The notes under the pieces are model-generated. The model was not told where the DNA came from and did no database searches. It saw nothing but the letters and a program-made list of their open reading frames with translations. Made by a program: the position numbers and the translations under genes. Positions 47,369-57,756 of a DNA stretch of 64,000 nt are shown piece after piece. The DNA comes from Rhodoblastus sp963710275. Lineage in GTDB: Bacteria > Pseudomonadota > Alphaproteobacteria > Rhizobiales > Beijerinckiaceae. The stretch lies in NCBI GenBank assembly GCA_963710275.1, contig CAVPZS010000005.1, positions 496,001 through 560,000 of the forward strand, read 5' to 3'. Within the stretch, counting starts at the first letter, position 1. Every line of letters starts with the position of its first letter.

Positions 47369-47965
47369 ATGGCTTTTTCGAACCGCCTGCGAAATTTCGT
47401 CGCTGTCGCCCTGCTTGGCCTGAGCCTCTCGGCCTGTGGCTATAACACCATTCCCACGGCGGAAGAGACCGCGAAGGCGCGTTGGGCCGACGTGCAAAAC
47501 GACTATCAGCGCCGCGCCGACCTGATCCCCAATCTCGTCGCCACCGTGCAGGGCTACGCCAAGCAGGAAAAAGACGTGCTGATCGGCGTCGTCGAAGCCC
47601 GGGCCAAGGCGACTCAGATTCATATCGACGCATCGCAGCTGACCGATCCTGACAAGGTGAAGCAGTTCCAGGACGCCCAAAACCAGCTTTCCGGCGCGCT
47701 GGGGCGGCTGCTGGCGGTCAGCGAAAATTATCCCGACCTGAAGTCGAACCAGAATTTCCTCGCCCTGCAGTCGCAACTCGAAGGCACGGAAAATCGCATT
47801 GCCGTGGCGCGTCGCGATTATATCGCCGCCGTGCGCGACTATAACCTGACGCTGGAAACCTTCCCGTCGATGATCTGGGCGATGACGGTTTTTCGCAGCA
47901 AGAAGCCGATGGCCACGTTTACGGCCACGGATAATTCGCAGACGCCGCCGACAGTGAAATTTTAA
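47369..47965 (+). CDS. LemA family lipoprotein
   Basis: From ATG 47369 a signal sequence ends in the lipobox LSAC, so the protein is probably a lipoprotein. It is followed by a helical LemA domain (ARWADVQNDYQRRADLIPNL, VEARAKATQ, LIWAM-like end). LemA function is unclear. It is routinely encoded with TPM-domain proteins, as here: two such genes follow within 15 bases, forming a lemA-ygcG-type operon. Confidence 0.9.
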   Translation: MAFSNRLRNFVAVALLGLSLSACGYNTIPTAEETAKARWADVQNDYQRRADLIPNLVATVQGYAKQEKDVLIGVVEARAKATQIHIDASQLTDPDKVKQFQDAQNQLSGALGRLLAVSENYPDLKSNQNFLALQSQLEGTENRIAVARRDYIAAVRDYNLTLETFPSMIWAMTVFRSKKPMATFTATDNSQTPPTVKF

Positions 47966-47979
47966 AGTCGGCGCCGCTC

Positions 47980-48783
47980 ATGGCTGGAGCCCGAACTTCT
48001 CGCGAGAATTTCTCCAGCGCTCCATATCGAGCCTTGGCGTTTCTTGGCATGTGGTTGGCGCTGCTCCTGGCGGAGGCGCCGCATGTCGCCATGGGCCAGG
48101 CCCTGACCTTCCCGGCCCTGACCGGCCGCGTCGTCGATCAGGCGAACCTTCTGCCCGCGGACACGCGACAGGGGCTGGAGCAAAAGTTCGCGGCGCTCGA
48201 ACAAAAATCCGGCATCCAGTTCGTCGTCGCAACCGTGTCGTCTTTGCAAGGACAGGAAATCGAGCCTTACGCCAATGAATTGTATCGCCATTGGTCTCTT
48301 GGCGAAAAAACCAAGAACAATGGTGTCCTGCTTCTGGTCGCGCCGAACGAAAAAAAAGTGCGGATCGAAGTGGGCTATGGCCTGGAAGGCACGCTTACCG
48401 ACGCCTTGTCGAAAGTGGTCATCGTCAACGCCATAGCGCCGCGGTTCAAGGCCGGCGATTTTCCCGGCGGCATTACGCGTGGGGTCGACGACGTCATCAC
48501 CATCCTGACCACTGATTCCAGCGAATGGACCAAAAAGCCGCAAGTCCGCGCCGATGATCAGGACTCTGCCTTTGACGCCATCCTGCCCTTCCTCATCGTC
48601 GCTTTGATCATCTTCATCATGTGGCGCAACGGTCGCGGCGGCCGCGGCGGCGGCGGTCCCTTCATCTTTCTGCCCGGCCCCGGCTGGACCGGCGGCGGCG
48701 GCGGTTCGTTCGGCGGTGGCGATGGCGGGTTTATCGGCGGCGGCGGTTCATCCGGCGGCGGCGGCGCATCGGGAGGTTGGTGA
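47980..48783 (+). CDS. TPM-domain membrane protein (YgcG family)
   Basis: 267 residues. N-terminal signal region, TPM domain (VDQANLLPADTRQGLEQKFA, VEVGYGLEGTLTDALSK-like segment at about residues 128-145). Then comes one transmembrane helix (AILPFLIVALIIFIMW) and a Gly-rich, low-complexity C-terminus (about residues 212-267). TPM proteins have been linked to photosystem II repair phosphatases in plants; bacterial roles are uncertain. The stop overlaps the next start (TGATG). Confidence 0.9.
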   Translation: MAGARTSRENFSSAPYRALAFLGMWLALLLAEAPHVAMGQALTFPALTGRVVDQANLLPADTRQGLEQKFAALEQKSGIQFVVATVSSLQGQEIEPYANELYRHWSLGEKTKNNGVLLLVAPNEKKVRIEVGYGLEGTLTDALSKVVIVNAIAPRFKAGDFPGGITRGVDDVITILTTDSSEWTKKPQVRADDQDSAFDAILPFLIVALIIFIMWRNGRGGRGGGGPFIFLPGPGWTGGGGGSFGGGDGGFIGGGGSSGGGGASGGW

Positions 48784-49391
48784 TGCGTGAACAGGCGGAT
48801 CAGGCGGCGATCGTCGCGGCGGTAAAGGCTGCGGAAGCGGGGACCAGCGGCCAGATCGTTTGCGTGCTGGCGCGGCAGTCATGTGATACTGGCGCTCAAG
48901 CTGCGCTCGTTGCGGCGGCCTTGGCCTTGCTGGCGCCCTGGCCCTTGCTGGCTTTCACCCAGATGCCGGCGCAACACATCTTCGCCTTGCAGGTCGTGGT
49001 TTTCATCGTGGCTTTGCTGCTTTTCGAATGGACCCGGCTCGGTGTGGCGCTCACGCCGCGCAGCCAGCAAAGGCGGCAGGCTTTTCGAGCCGCCGTCGAA
49101 CAGTTTTTCATCCGGGGCATGACCCGGACCCGCAGTCGCGCCGGCGTGCTCATCTTCGTGTCGCTGGCGGAACGCTATGCCCACATCATCGCCGACGACG
49201 GCCTGGCGGGTAAAATCACCGAAGCCGAATGGCGAGAGACGGTCGAGCGCTTGATCGCGGAGTTGCGCGCGGGACGCATTACCGAGGGATTTGTCGGCGC
49301 GATCAACCGCAGCGGCGAGTTCCTGGCTCGCGCCGCGCCGCCCGATGGCGGCGGCAACGATCTTCCCGATGGGCTGGTCAGACTGAACTGA
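48783..49391 (+). CDS. Second TPM-domain membrane protein
   Basis: 202 residues, translationally coupled to the preceding TPM gene. Two hydrophobic helices (AALALLAPWPLLAF and HIFALQVVVFIVALLLF) sit after a short N-terminal segment. The TPM-like part is TRSRAGVLIFVSLAERYAHI with IIADDGLAGKI. There is no signal peptide and no Gly-rich tail, unlike its partner. It converges exactly on the following minus-strand gene with no gap. Confidence 0.85.
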   Translation: MREQADQAAIVAAVKAAEAGTSGQIVCVLARQSCDTGAQAALVAAALALLAPWPLLAFTQMPAQHIFALQVVVFIVALLLFEWTRLGVALTPRSQQRRQAFRAAVEQFFIRGMTRTRSRAGVLIFVSLAERYAHIIADDGLAGKITEAEWRETVERLIAELRAGRITEGFVGAINRSGEFLARAAPPDGGGNDLPDGLVRLN

Positions 49392-50570
49392 TCATTCGCC
49401 AGCGCGAAGCGAGGTCAACAATTTCTTGCCGGCGCGGCCGTCGCGCTTCATGCCCTTGCGCTGCTCGTAGTCGGCGATGGCTTCGCGGGTCTTTGTTCCC
49501 ATCACGCCATCATGCTTGCCGCCGACATCGTAACCACGCTTTTCGAGCAGCATCTGCACTTCGCGACGTTCAGTCCTCGCCAAACCCGGGTCTTCGGTCG
49601 GCCAAGGGGTGACGATGCCTTCTCCGCCCTTCAGCCGATCCGACAGCACGCCGATGGCGAGCGCATAGGATTCGGCGGCGTTATAGGAATAAAAGGCGTC
49701 GAAGTTGCGGGAGACGAGGAAGGCCGGCCCATGCGGCCCCGCCGGCAGCAAGAGACCGAAGGCGCCCGGCCCGGATAAAGGTCTGCCATCGACATGAGCA
49801 AGACCGCGCCCGGTCCAGACCGCCAGGCCCTGCTTGGCGCCGCGGCCGGAAGGACCATGATAATTCGCGGGAAGCTTCACTTCGAAGCCCCAGGGCAGGC
49901 CGGACACCCAGCCCGCATGATGCAGGAAATTTGCGGTCGAGCCGAGCGCGTCGGGTACGGAGCCGACGACGTCGCGACGTCCGTCGCCGTCCATGTCGAC
50001 GGCGAGGCGCAAAAATGTGGACGGCATGAACTGCGTGTTGCCGAAGGCGCCCGCCCAGGAGCCTTTGAAATCCTCCAGCGCGACGTCGCCCTTGTCGACG
50101 ATTTTCAGGGCGGCGATCAGTTCGCCATGAAAATAGTCGGAACGGCGATTGGGGATGCAGGTCAAGGTCGCCAGCGATTGGATGACCGACCGCGAGCCAT
50201 AGCTCTTGCCGAAATCCAACTCGACGCCCCAGACGGCGACGACCGCCGCCGCATCCACGCCGAAACGGCTCTGGGCGGCCAAGGCCGCTTGCCTGTATTC
50301 GGCGAACCGCTGTTTTCCGTCACGGACCCGCTCGTCGTCGACCAATCCAGCGATATAGTCCCAGATTGGTGTCGAGAATTCGGGCTGGACGCCGAGAAAA
50401 CTGGCGGCGTCATTGGGCTCCAGATGATCCAGCGCACGCGATAGCGTCGCTTGCGACACGCCGCCCGCCGCAGCCTGCTGCTTGATCCGCTCCTTGCAGG
50501 AGCTGAAGTCGGCGCGAGCGACCGATGAAAAGGCGAGACTAATGGAGAGGGCGAGAATCCAAGGCTTCAT
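49392..50570 (-). CDS. Lytic murein transglycosylase, MltB type, with peptidoglycan-binding domain
   Basis: Exported wall-cleaving enzyme. A signal peptide (ILALSISLAFSSVARA) is followed by the SLT/MltB fold with the catalytic Glu in VAVWGVELDFG. The family blocks FKGSWAGAFGNTQFMPSTFL and DMDGDGRRDVVGSVPDALGS are present. A C-terminal PG_binding_1 domain follows (QMLLEKRGYDVGGKHDGVMG). 392 residues, intact frame. Confidence 0.93.
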   Translation of the reverse strand: MKPWILALSISLAFSSVARADFSSCKERIKQQAAAGGVSQATLSRALDHLEPNDAASFLGVQPEFSTPIWDYIAGLVDDERVRDGKQRFAEYRQAALAAQSRFGVDAAAVVAVWGVELDFGKSYGSRSVIQSLATLTCIPNRRSDYFHGELIAALKIVDKGDVALEDFKGSWAGAFGNTQFMPSTFLRLAVDMDGDGRRDVVGSVPDALGSTANFLHHAGWVSGLPWGFEVKLPANYHGPSGRGAKQGLAVWTGRGLAHVDGRPLSGPGAFGLLLPAGPHGPAFLVSRNFDAFYSYNAAESYALAIGVLSDRLKGGEGIVTPWPTEDPGLARTERREVQMLLEKRGYDVGGKHDGVMGTKTREAIADYEQRKGMKRDGRAGKKLLTSLRAGE

Positions 50571-50624
50571 GACGCAAAGTCTAGCGTGATTCTCGCGTCG
50601 AAAGAATGGAAAAAGCGCGGCGCC

Positions 50625-51230
50625 TTAGATCCAGGGACGCTCGTCAGCGATCTTCGACTCGAACTCTTTGATTTTAGGCGCCTTGACCATTGTCAGGCCA
50701 ATATCGTCGAGGCCTTCGAGCAGACAATGCTTGCGGTGCGGATCGATGTCGAATTTCACCACGCCGCCGTCCGGGCCACGGATCTCCTGGGCCTCGAGAT
50801 CGATGGTCAAGGTCGCGTTGGCGCCGCGGTTGGCGTCGTCCATCAGCTTGGCGAGGTTCTCCTTCGAAACCTTGATCGGCAGAACGCCGTTCTTGAAACA
50901 GTTATTGTAGAAAATATCGGCAAAGCTGGTCGAAATGATCGCGCGGACGCCGAAGTCGAGCAGCGCCCAAGGCGCGTGTTCACGCGACGATCCGCAACCG
51001 AAATTATCTTCGGCGACGAGAATCTGCGCCTTGCGATAGGCAGGCTTGTTCAGCACGAAATCGGGGTTCTCCGAACCGTCATCCTTGTAGCGCATTTCTG
51101 AAAACAGCCCCTTGCCGAGGCCGGTGCGCTGTATCGTCTTCAGATATTGCTTGGGGATGATCATGTCGGTGTCGATGTTCGTGATCGGCAGGGGCGCCGC
51201 GACACCGGTCAATTTCGTGAATTTTTCCAT
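50625..51230 (-). CDS. leuD: 3-Isopropylmalate dehydratase small subunit
   Basis: Swivel subunit of isopropylmalate isomerase in leucine synthesis. MEKFTKLTGVAAPLPITNID starts the protein at ATG 51230, and DNFGCGSSREHAPWAL is the family signature. 201 residues is normal; the upstream extension to 51305 is not expected. leuC and leuB are not adjacent. Confidence 0.96.
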   Translation of the reverse strand: MEKFTKLTGVAAPLPITNIDTDMIIPKQYLKTIQRTGLGKGLFSEMRYKDDGSENPDFVLNKPAYRKAQILVAEDNFGCGSSREHAPWALLDFGVRAIISTSFADIFYNNCFKNGVLPIKVSKENLAKLMDDANRGANATLTIDLEAQEIRGPDGGVVKFDIDPHRKHCLLEGLDDIGLTMVKAPKIKEFESKIADERPWI

Positions 51231-51318
51231 TTTCGGACCCAAGGATTTTGCTCGCCGGATCGGCGAATTCCTTGTGGCTTTAGCAAATGGCGCCGTGGAG
51301 GGCAACGCGCCAGGGGCG

Positions 51319-51714
51319 TCAGTCTCCGATCGCCATTCGCATGATGATGTCGATCATGGCGCCGAAGAACAGCACAGAGACGGCGAGACCCTGGATGACG
51401 AAGCCCTGGCTGCGTTTTTCCGGCGCCTGTTCATAGCCGCGCTTGTAGAGATATCGACCGAAAATCCACAGCAGGCCTAGCAAGCCCGCGCCGGCGTCGG
51501 ACACATAGAAACCGAACAGCCCGAGACAGGGCAGGTAAATGACCATCCATTCCAGCGTGTTCATCTGGACCCGATACAGCCGCTCGAAAACGGGGTCGCC
51601 AATCGTCGCGGGCGCCGCGATTTTATATTGAACACGCGCCTGACCGACGCAGAAGCCAAGCCAGGCGTAAAAGAGCACCGAGGCCAATGTGGCGAGCGAG
51701 GTGAAATAGAGCAT
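51319..51714 (-). CDS. MAPEG family membrane protein
   Basis: 131 residues from ATG 51714 with four predicted transmembrane helices (LATLASVLFYAWLGFCVG, MNTLEWMVIYLPCLGLFGFY, GLLGLLWIFGRYLY, GLAVSVLFFGAMIDIIM). It contains the family RVQMNTLEWMV and GRYLYKRGY motifs. MAPEG proteins are glutathione- or eicosanoid-related membrane enzymes; the bacterial substrate is unknown. Confidence 0.88.
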   Translation of the reverse strand: MLYFTSLATLASVLFYAWLGFCVGQARVQYKIAAPATIGDPVFERLYRVQMNTLEWMVIYLPCLGLFGFYVSDAGAGLLGLLWIFGRYLYKRGYEQAPEKRSQGFVIQGLAVSVLFFGAMIDIIMRMAIGD

Positions 51715-51891
51715 GGCGAAGTCCTTTCGCGACGAGAAACCGAACTGAAGCGCGCACGAATTTTTTCGTGGTAGCTTAGCCTCCACTCATGACGGCGAAA
51801 CGGTCAAGGGAGTCAGCTTGCAAAAGCCGATAAAAAAAGTTCATATGTAAACAAAATCGAAACCGGCGGGCAAATCCGCGGGGAGGACGAG

Positions 51892-53583
51892 ATGGAAGTT
51901 TCCGAGGAGCTTTTGGCGGCGCGGCCATGGCTGGCGCATTATTTGCCGGGAGTGCCCGCCGAGATCGAATCGCAGGCCAACACGACGCTGGTCGATATCT
52001 GGCGGCGAAGCCGCGAGAAATTCGCGTCGCGTGTCGCGCTGGAGAGCTTTGGCGCGAAGCTGACATATGAACAGCTCGGGGCCGCGGCGGATCAAGTTAC
52101 GGCCTGGCTCATGGTGAACGGGCTGGCCAAGGGCGACCGGGTCGCCATCATGGCGCCCAATGTCATGGCCTATCCCGCGATCCTGCTCGGCGTCCTTCAG
52201 GCGGGCGGCGTGGTCGTGAATATCAATCCGCTCTACACCCCGCGTGAGCTTGAACTGCAAATTCTCGATTCGACGCCGCGGTTTTTGTTCGTCCTGGAAA
52301 ATTTCGCATCGACCGTCGCCGCTGTCGTCGACCGGTTGCATCTTGAAGGCATCATCCTCATTTCGCCGGGCGATCTGCTCGGCGCGAAAGGTCATCTCGT
52401 CAATTTCGTCTCGCGCCGCATCAAGAAAGCCGCGCCGAAAATCGATCTTCCGGCCGCCACGACATTTGCGCGCTTGTTGCGTCAGACCAAGGGCGCCAAG
52501 CCAAGCCCCATGCCGCTGGCCGGCGACGACATTGCCGTGCTGCAATATACCGGGGGCACCACAGGATCGGCGAAGGGCGCCATTTTGCTGCACCGAAACA
52601 TTGCGGCCAATATCGAACAATGCATCGTCTGGTTTGGTCCGCTTTATCCATCGAACCAATGGTCGCTGATGGTGACGGCCTTGCCGCTCTATCACATCTT
52701 CGCCTCGACCGCCTGCTTCTGGTTTCAGATGCGCATGGGAGGGGGCTGCCTGCTCATAGCCAACCCGCGAGACCTCAACGCTTTCGTCAAGGTCCTGCAA
52801 AAAACCAAATTCACGGCGATCGCCGGCGTCAACACGCTCTATAATATGTTGGCCGACCATCCCGGCATCAAAAAAGTGGATTTCAGCGAAGTCCATTTCT
52901 GCGTCGCGGGCGGCATGGCCATGCAGGCGGCCGTGGCGCGCAAGTGGCGGCAATTGACCGGAAAGGCGATCCTCGAAGGCTACGGCCTTTCGGAAACGTC
53001 GCCGGTGCTTTGCGGCAATCGCGCCGACCTATCCGAATTCAGCGGCACCATCGGCTATCCCGTGTCTTCGACCGAGATTTCGATCCGCGATGCTCTAGGC
53101 GTTCCGGTTCCCAACGGCGAGCCCGGCGAAATTTGCGCGCGGGGGCCTCAGCTCATGGCCGGCTATTGGGATCGTCCCATGGCGACCGAAGCGGTCATGA
53201 CCAAGGACGGTTATTTCCGGACCGGCGACGTCGGGATGCTGCTTGCGGACGGCCAGATCAAGATCGTCGACCGGCTGAAGGACATGATCATCGTTTCTGG
53301 CTTCAACGTCTATCCCAACGAAATCGAGGAAATCATCGTCGAGCATCCGAAAGTGCGGGAAGCGGCGGTGGTCGGGCGCCCGGACATGGCGACCGGCGAG
53401 GAAGTCGTGGCCTTTGTCGTGCCGCGCGAACCCGACCTGACCGAGGCCGATTTGCGCGCATTTTGCAGGGAACGGCTGACCGGCTACAAAATGCCGCGCG
53501 CATTCATTTTTCGTGAAGAATTGCCGAAAACCAATGTCGGCAAGGTGTTGCGCCGCAATCTCAAGGACAGCCTTCAATCTTGA
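51892..53583 (+). CDS. fadD: Long-chain fatty acid-CoA ligase
   Basis: AMP-forming acyl-CoA synthetase activating fatty acids. The P-loop is YTGGTTGSAKGAILLH. The adenylate motif is GYGLSETSPV, followed by DRLKDMIIVSGFNVYPNEIE and the C-terminal lysine region LPKTNVGKVLRRNLKD. 563 residues, intact. The stop overlaps the next gene's TTG start (TTGA), suggesting coupling with the downstream methyltransferase. Confidence 0.95.
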   Translation: MEVSEELLAARPWLAHYLPGVPAEIESQANTTLVDIWRRSREKFASRVALESFGAKLTYEQLGAAADQVTAWLMVNGLAKGDRVAIMAPNVMAYPAILLGVLQAGGVVVNINPLYTPRELELQILDSTPRFLFVLENFASTVAAVVDRLHLEGIILISPGDLLGAKGHLVNFVSRRIKKAAPKIDLPAATTFARLLRQTKGAKPSPMPLAGDDIAVLQYTGGTTGSAKGAILLHRNIAANIEQCIVWFGPLYPSNQWSLMVTALPLYHIFASTACFWFQMRMGGGCLLIANPRDLNAFVKVLQKTKFTAIAGVNTLYNMLADHPGIKKVDFSEVHFCVAGGMAMQAAVARKWRQLTGKAILEGYGLSETSPVLCGNRADLSEFSGTIGYPVSSTEISIRDALGVPVPNGEPGEICARGPQLMAGYWDRPMATEAVMTKDGYFRTGDVGMLLADGQIKIVDRLKDMIIVSGFNVYPNEIEEIIVEHPKVREAAVVGRPDMATGEEVVAFVVPREPDLTEADLRAFCRERLTGYKMPRAFIFREELPKTNVGKVLRRNLKDSLQS

Positions 53584-54245
53584 ACCAGATTTTGGACCGG
53601 GCGGCGTTCATACGCGCGCAAACTCGTTTCCTGCCGACGCCGCACGCGCCCGAGATTTCTTTGCATCTGGCCGACGAAGCTACCGAGCTCTGGCAGAAGA
53701 CCGAGGATGAACTGGGCGAAATTGGGCTTCCGCCTCCGTTCTGGGCTTTCGCCTGGGCGGGAGGCCAGGCGCTCGCGCGCTATCTTCTCGACAATCCCGG
53801 CACTGGTTGCGGGCAAGAGCGTGCTGGACTTCGCCTCGGGATCCGGCCTGGTCGCCATCGCCGCCGCCAAGATCGGGCGCGAGCACAAGTCGAAGCCTGC
53901 GACATCGACGATTTCGCCTTGTCGGCGATGCAGTTGAATGCGCAGGCAAATGGCGTCGTTTTGAAAATCAGGGCGACGACATGATCGGCCGCGATGAAGG
54001 CTGGGAGGTCGTGCTGGCGGGCGACGTCTCCTATGAGCGCGACATGGCGCAAGCTGTGACCGATTGGCTGCACGGACTCTTTCGAAGCGCGGCGCCCTTG
54101 TCCTGATCGGCGATCCGGGACAGCGCCTATCTTGCCCGGGAAAGGCTGGAAGTCCGTGGCGGAATATCGCGTGCCCGTCACCCGCGCCCTGGAGGATTGC
54201 GAGATCAAGCGCAGCCAGGTCTGGCGGTTTCGCGCCGACAGTTAA
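53580..54245 (+). pseudogene. Class I SAM-dependent methyltransferase, frameshifted as written
   Basis: Probably starts with TTG at 53580 overlapping the fadD stop. Readable pieces in three frames assemble into one protein. The N-part is FLPTPHAPEISLHLADEATE and PPFWAFAWAGGQALARYLLD. The SAM motif is VLDFASGSGLVAIAAAKIG, then CDIDDFALSAMQLNAQANGV, EVVLAGDVSYERDMAQAVTD and the end LEDCEIKRSQVWRFRADS at 54245. This resembles the ETFB-lysine/Nnt1-type methyltransferases. Several frame changes between 53800 and 54140 are needed. The acceptor substrate is unknown. Confidence 0.75.
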
Positions 54246-55282
54246 ACCAGCGCTTCTTTCAGATCGAGCGTCGCCTTGACGCCAATATCGTGATAATGCG
54301 CATCGAGGAATTTTTGCGCCGCGCGCACGGCCGATTTCGTGCAATTGCAGGAAGAAATCATAGTCCGAACGCATCTTGCTGGCGGCGCCGAATTTGTTGA
54401 GCTCGTCCTGCGCTTCGATCACATGAAGGCGGATGCATCTTGTAATGCGTGCCGCCAAGGCGGCCGTCGGCGATCAGCCGCGCGACGAAATCGATGGCGC
54501 GAAACTCCTGCAACAAGCGGGGCATTGAAGGTGATTTCGTCGATTCGCGCCATGATTTCGGCGGTCGTGTCGGGCGCGCCCTTGCGTTCGATCGGATTGA
54601 TCTGGATGAGGATGATATCGGCGGTCTCTGTTTCGGTAAAAAACGGAAATAGCACGGGATTGCCCATGTAACCGCCATCCCAATAGGGAACGCCGTCGAT
54701 TTCGACGGCACGAAACACGGTCGGCAGGCAGGCGGAAGCCATGACCATGTCGAGGGTCAGTTCCGGGCGCTGGAAAACGCGAACCTTGCCCGGTTTCGAC
54801 ATTGGTCGCGGCAATGAAAAGTTTCAGATGATCGGTCGCGCGCAGCTTGGCGAAATCCACCTGCGCGCGCGACCACATCGCGCAAGGGGATTGATGTCGA
54901 GCGGATTGAGTTCAGAAGGCGATAACATGCTCGCGGTCTGCTGAAAAAGAGCGGCGGCGGGCGTGCCGCTCCAGATAGCTCAGCATGCCTTCGACAGCAT
55001 TCGCGTCCAACAGAGGGAACCCGCCATCAAGACTGGCCGAGCGCCAGAAATGGGCGAGTTGGTCCCGCGCGCCCTTGGCGCCGCCCTTGCGCATGCCCTC
55101 GGCGAGATTGACCGCATTCATCGCGCCGGCGCTGGTTCCGCTCAAGTCCGTCGAACGGCAAGCGCCCATCTTCCAGCAGGCGGTCAAGGACGCCCCAGGT
55201 GAAGGCGCCATGCGCGCCTCCGCCTTGCAAGGCCAGATTGACCATTTTCGAGCGGCGGAGACGCTTTCTTGTCGGCGGGCAT
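54242..55282 (-). pseudogene. Patatin-like phospholipase, frameshifted as written
   Basis: Ser-Asp dyad lipid acyl hydrolase. The oxyanion loop LALQGGGAHGAFTWGVLD, nucleophile motif GTSAGAMNAV and the DGGYMGNP motif with the catalytic Asp are all present, but in different frames. I place the start at ATG 55282 (MPADKKASPP) because AAGGA precedes it; it joins MVNLALQGGG after removal of one A near 55243. Other breaks lie near 55165, 54930, 54800, 54520 and 54430. The end FLDAHYHDIGVKATLDLKEA is at 54242. Alphaproteobacterial relatives often lie next to 3-hydroxybutyrate dehydrogenase, as here, suggesting a link with PHB metabolism. Confidence 0.82.
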
Positions 55283-55296
55283 CGAGATCCTTTCGC

Positions 55297-56083
55297 TCAG
55301 GCGGCGGTCCAGCCGCCGTCCATCGAAACGTTGGCGCCGGTGATCTGCGACGCGGAGTCGGAGGCGAGGAAGACCGCCAGCGCCGCGACCTGTTCGACGG
55401 TCACGAATTGCTTGGTCGGCTGGGCGGCGAGCAGCACGTCGTTCATGACCTGCTCCTTGGTCATGTTGCGCGCCTTCATGGTGTCGGGAATCTGCTTTTC
55501 GACCAGAGGCGTCCAGACATAGCCGGGCGAAATGCAATTGACCGTGACGCCGAAGGTCGCGAGCTCCAGCGCCGCGGTCTTGGTAAGGCCGGCGATGCCG
55601 TGCTTGGCCGAGACATAGGCCGACTTGAAGGGCGAGGCGACCAGCGAATGGGCCGAAGCGGTATTGATGATGCGGCCCCATTTCCGCGCCTTCATGCCGG
55701 GAATGGCGGCGCGCATGGCGTGGAAAGGCGGAGGAAAGGTTGATCGCGATGATCTGGTCCCACTTTTCGATCGGGAAATCCTCGATCGGCGAGACGAACT
55801 GGATGCCGGCGTTGTTGACCAGCACGTCGACCGAGCCGAAGGTCTTTTCGGCATGCGCCACCATCGCGGCGATCTCGGCGGGCTTGGACATGTCGGCGGC
55901 GTCATAAATCGCCTTGACGCCAAAATCCTTTTCGATCGCGAGGCGCTCGGCTTCGATGGCGGCGGCGTCGCCGAAGCCGTTAATCAGGACATTGCAGCCT
56001 TCCTTGGCGAATGCGCGGGCATAGGCGAGGCCAATGCCTGAAGTCGATCCGGTGACGACGGCGGTTTTGGCGGCAAGCGACAT
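55297..56083 (-). pseudogene. bdhA: 3-Hydroxybutyrate dehydrogenase, one frameshift as written
   Basis: Short-chain dehydrogenase converting 3-hydroxybutyrate to acetoacetate during polyhydroxybutyrate use. The cofactor motif is TGSTSGIGLAYARAFAKEG, with NNAGIQFVSPIEDFP and the catalytic YVSAKHG. The C-terminal ITGANVSMDGGWTAA reads to 55297. One extra T near 55735 (TTTCC for TTCC) separates the halves; corrected it gives SSAFHAMRAAIPGMK. The start is ATG 56083. Almost certainly a working gene with a consensus error. Confidence 0.9.
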
Positions 56084-56387
56084 GATCATCTCCTATTACG
56101 GGCAAGGGACGCCAGAGCCTTCGGTCAGAATCGGGAAAGGCTATAGATTTTTGTTTTTGCGCGCTTTAATCAAGCGAATATATTGCCAACCGCTGGAAAG
56201 GATCGCTTTGAAGCTGCGCTGCGACTATAGCGCGCGACCGGAATTTTGCAGAATGACTTTTGGCTGAAATGCGATGTTCTCCGGTTATAAACCCGCACGC
56301 AACGCATTTGGCGCGTGGCAGCCAAATTCGCGTCGGCGCGTTTCTCTGGTATAGAAGCTCATTCTGCTGGAAGACAGGTTCCCTCCG

Positions 56388-57743
56388 ATGACTGAACATT
56401 ATTTCCCGCCCAAGTTCCCGTCCATGTGCGAAACCGAAATCGCGGCCGATCCGCAGGCAACGACGCGAAAGCGTCGGCGTGCGTGTCGGATCCGGGCCAG
56501 GAGCGGTCGTGGTCGGCGGCGGCGCGCCGGTGGTCGTGCAAAGCATGACCAATACGGATACGGCGGATGTCGAGTCCACTGTGCGGCAGGTTGCGGCTTT
56601 GGCGCAGGCCGGCTCGGAACTGGTGCGGATCACGGTGGACCGCGACGAGGCGGCGGCGGCCGTGCCGAAAATTCGTGAAAAGCTCGACGCCATGGGGATT
56701 TCGACGCCGCTGGTCGGCGATTTTCATTACATCGGCCACAAATTGCTCGCCGATCATCCCGCTTGCGCCGAAGCCCTGGCGAAATATCGCATCAATCCGG
56801 GAAATGTCGGCTTCAAGGAAAAGAAGGACAAGCAATTCGGCGCCATCGTCGAACTGGCGATCAAACACGACAAGGCCGTGCGTATCGGCGCCAATTGGGG
56901 CTCGCTCGATCAGGAAATGCTGACCGCATTTGATGGACGAAAACGCGGTGGCGGCGCGACCCATCGACGCCCGCGCCGTAACGCGCGAAGCGTCTGGTCC
57001 GTTCGGCGCTGCTTTCCGCCGAACGCGCGGAGGAGATCGGGCTTGAAGCCGTGACCGTATCATCCTCTCAGCCAAGGTTTCCGGCGTCCAGGACCTGATT
57101 TCCGTCTATCGCATGGTGGCTCAGCGGTCCGACTACGCCTTGCATCTCGGTTTGACCGAAGCGGGCATGGGATCGAAAGGCATTGTCGCTTCTTCGGCGG
57201 CGCTTGGAATTTTGCTGCAGGAGGGGATTGGCGACACAATCCGCGTTTCCCTGACGCCGGAGCCCGGCGGCGACCGCACAATTGAAGTGCAGGTGGCGCA
57301 GGAAATCCTGCAAACCATGGGCTTCAGGACCTTTGTGCCGCTGGTTGCGGCCTGCCCGGGCTGCGGACGCACGACGTCAACCGTTTTCCAGGAGCTGGCG
57401 CGCGACATCCAATCGCTGATCCGCGACAAAATGCCGGCATGGAAAAAAGTCTATCCGGGCGCCGAGACTTTGAACGTCGCCGTCATGGGCTGCATCGTCA
57501 ACGGGCCCGGCGAATCGAAACACGCCGATATCGGGATCTCCCTGCCGGGCACGGGCGAAACGCCCGCCGCTCCGGTTTTCATCGACGGCAAGAAGGCGAT
57601 GACCCTTCGCGGCGAAGGCATTGCGCAGGAATTCGAGAAAATCGTCGAAGACTATGTCGCCAGACGTTTCGGCGGCAAGGCCGACGCCGAAGCCTGCCGA
57701 GTTGATCGAAGCGCCCAATTCAGAGGCGGGCGGCCGTCCCTGA
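56388..57743 (+). pseudogene. ispG: 4-Hydroxy-3-methylbut-2-enyl diphosphate synthase IspG, frameshifted as written
   Basis: Iron-sulfur enzyme of the MEP isoprenoid pathway, normally essential. The N-terminal segment MTEHYFPPKFPSM is followed by APVVVQSMTNTDTADVES, VRIGANWGSLDQEML and ISVYRMVAQRSDYALHLG. The [4Fe-4S] ligands are in ACPGCGRTTS and GCIVNGPGES. Frame breaks lie near 56469 (extra A), 56935-57055 (several) and 57692 (extra T). Corrected, the protein ends in ELIEAPNSEAGGRP at 57743. With no alternative isoprenoid route visible, real inactivation is unlikely. Confidence 0.9.
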
Positions 57744-57756
57744 ACGATCACGGCGA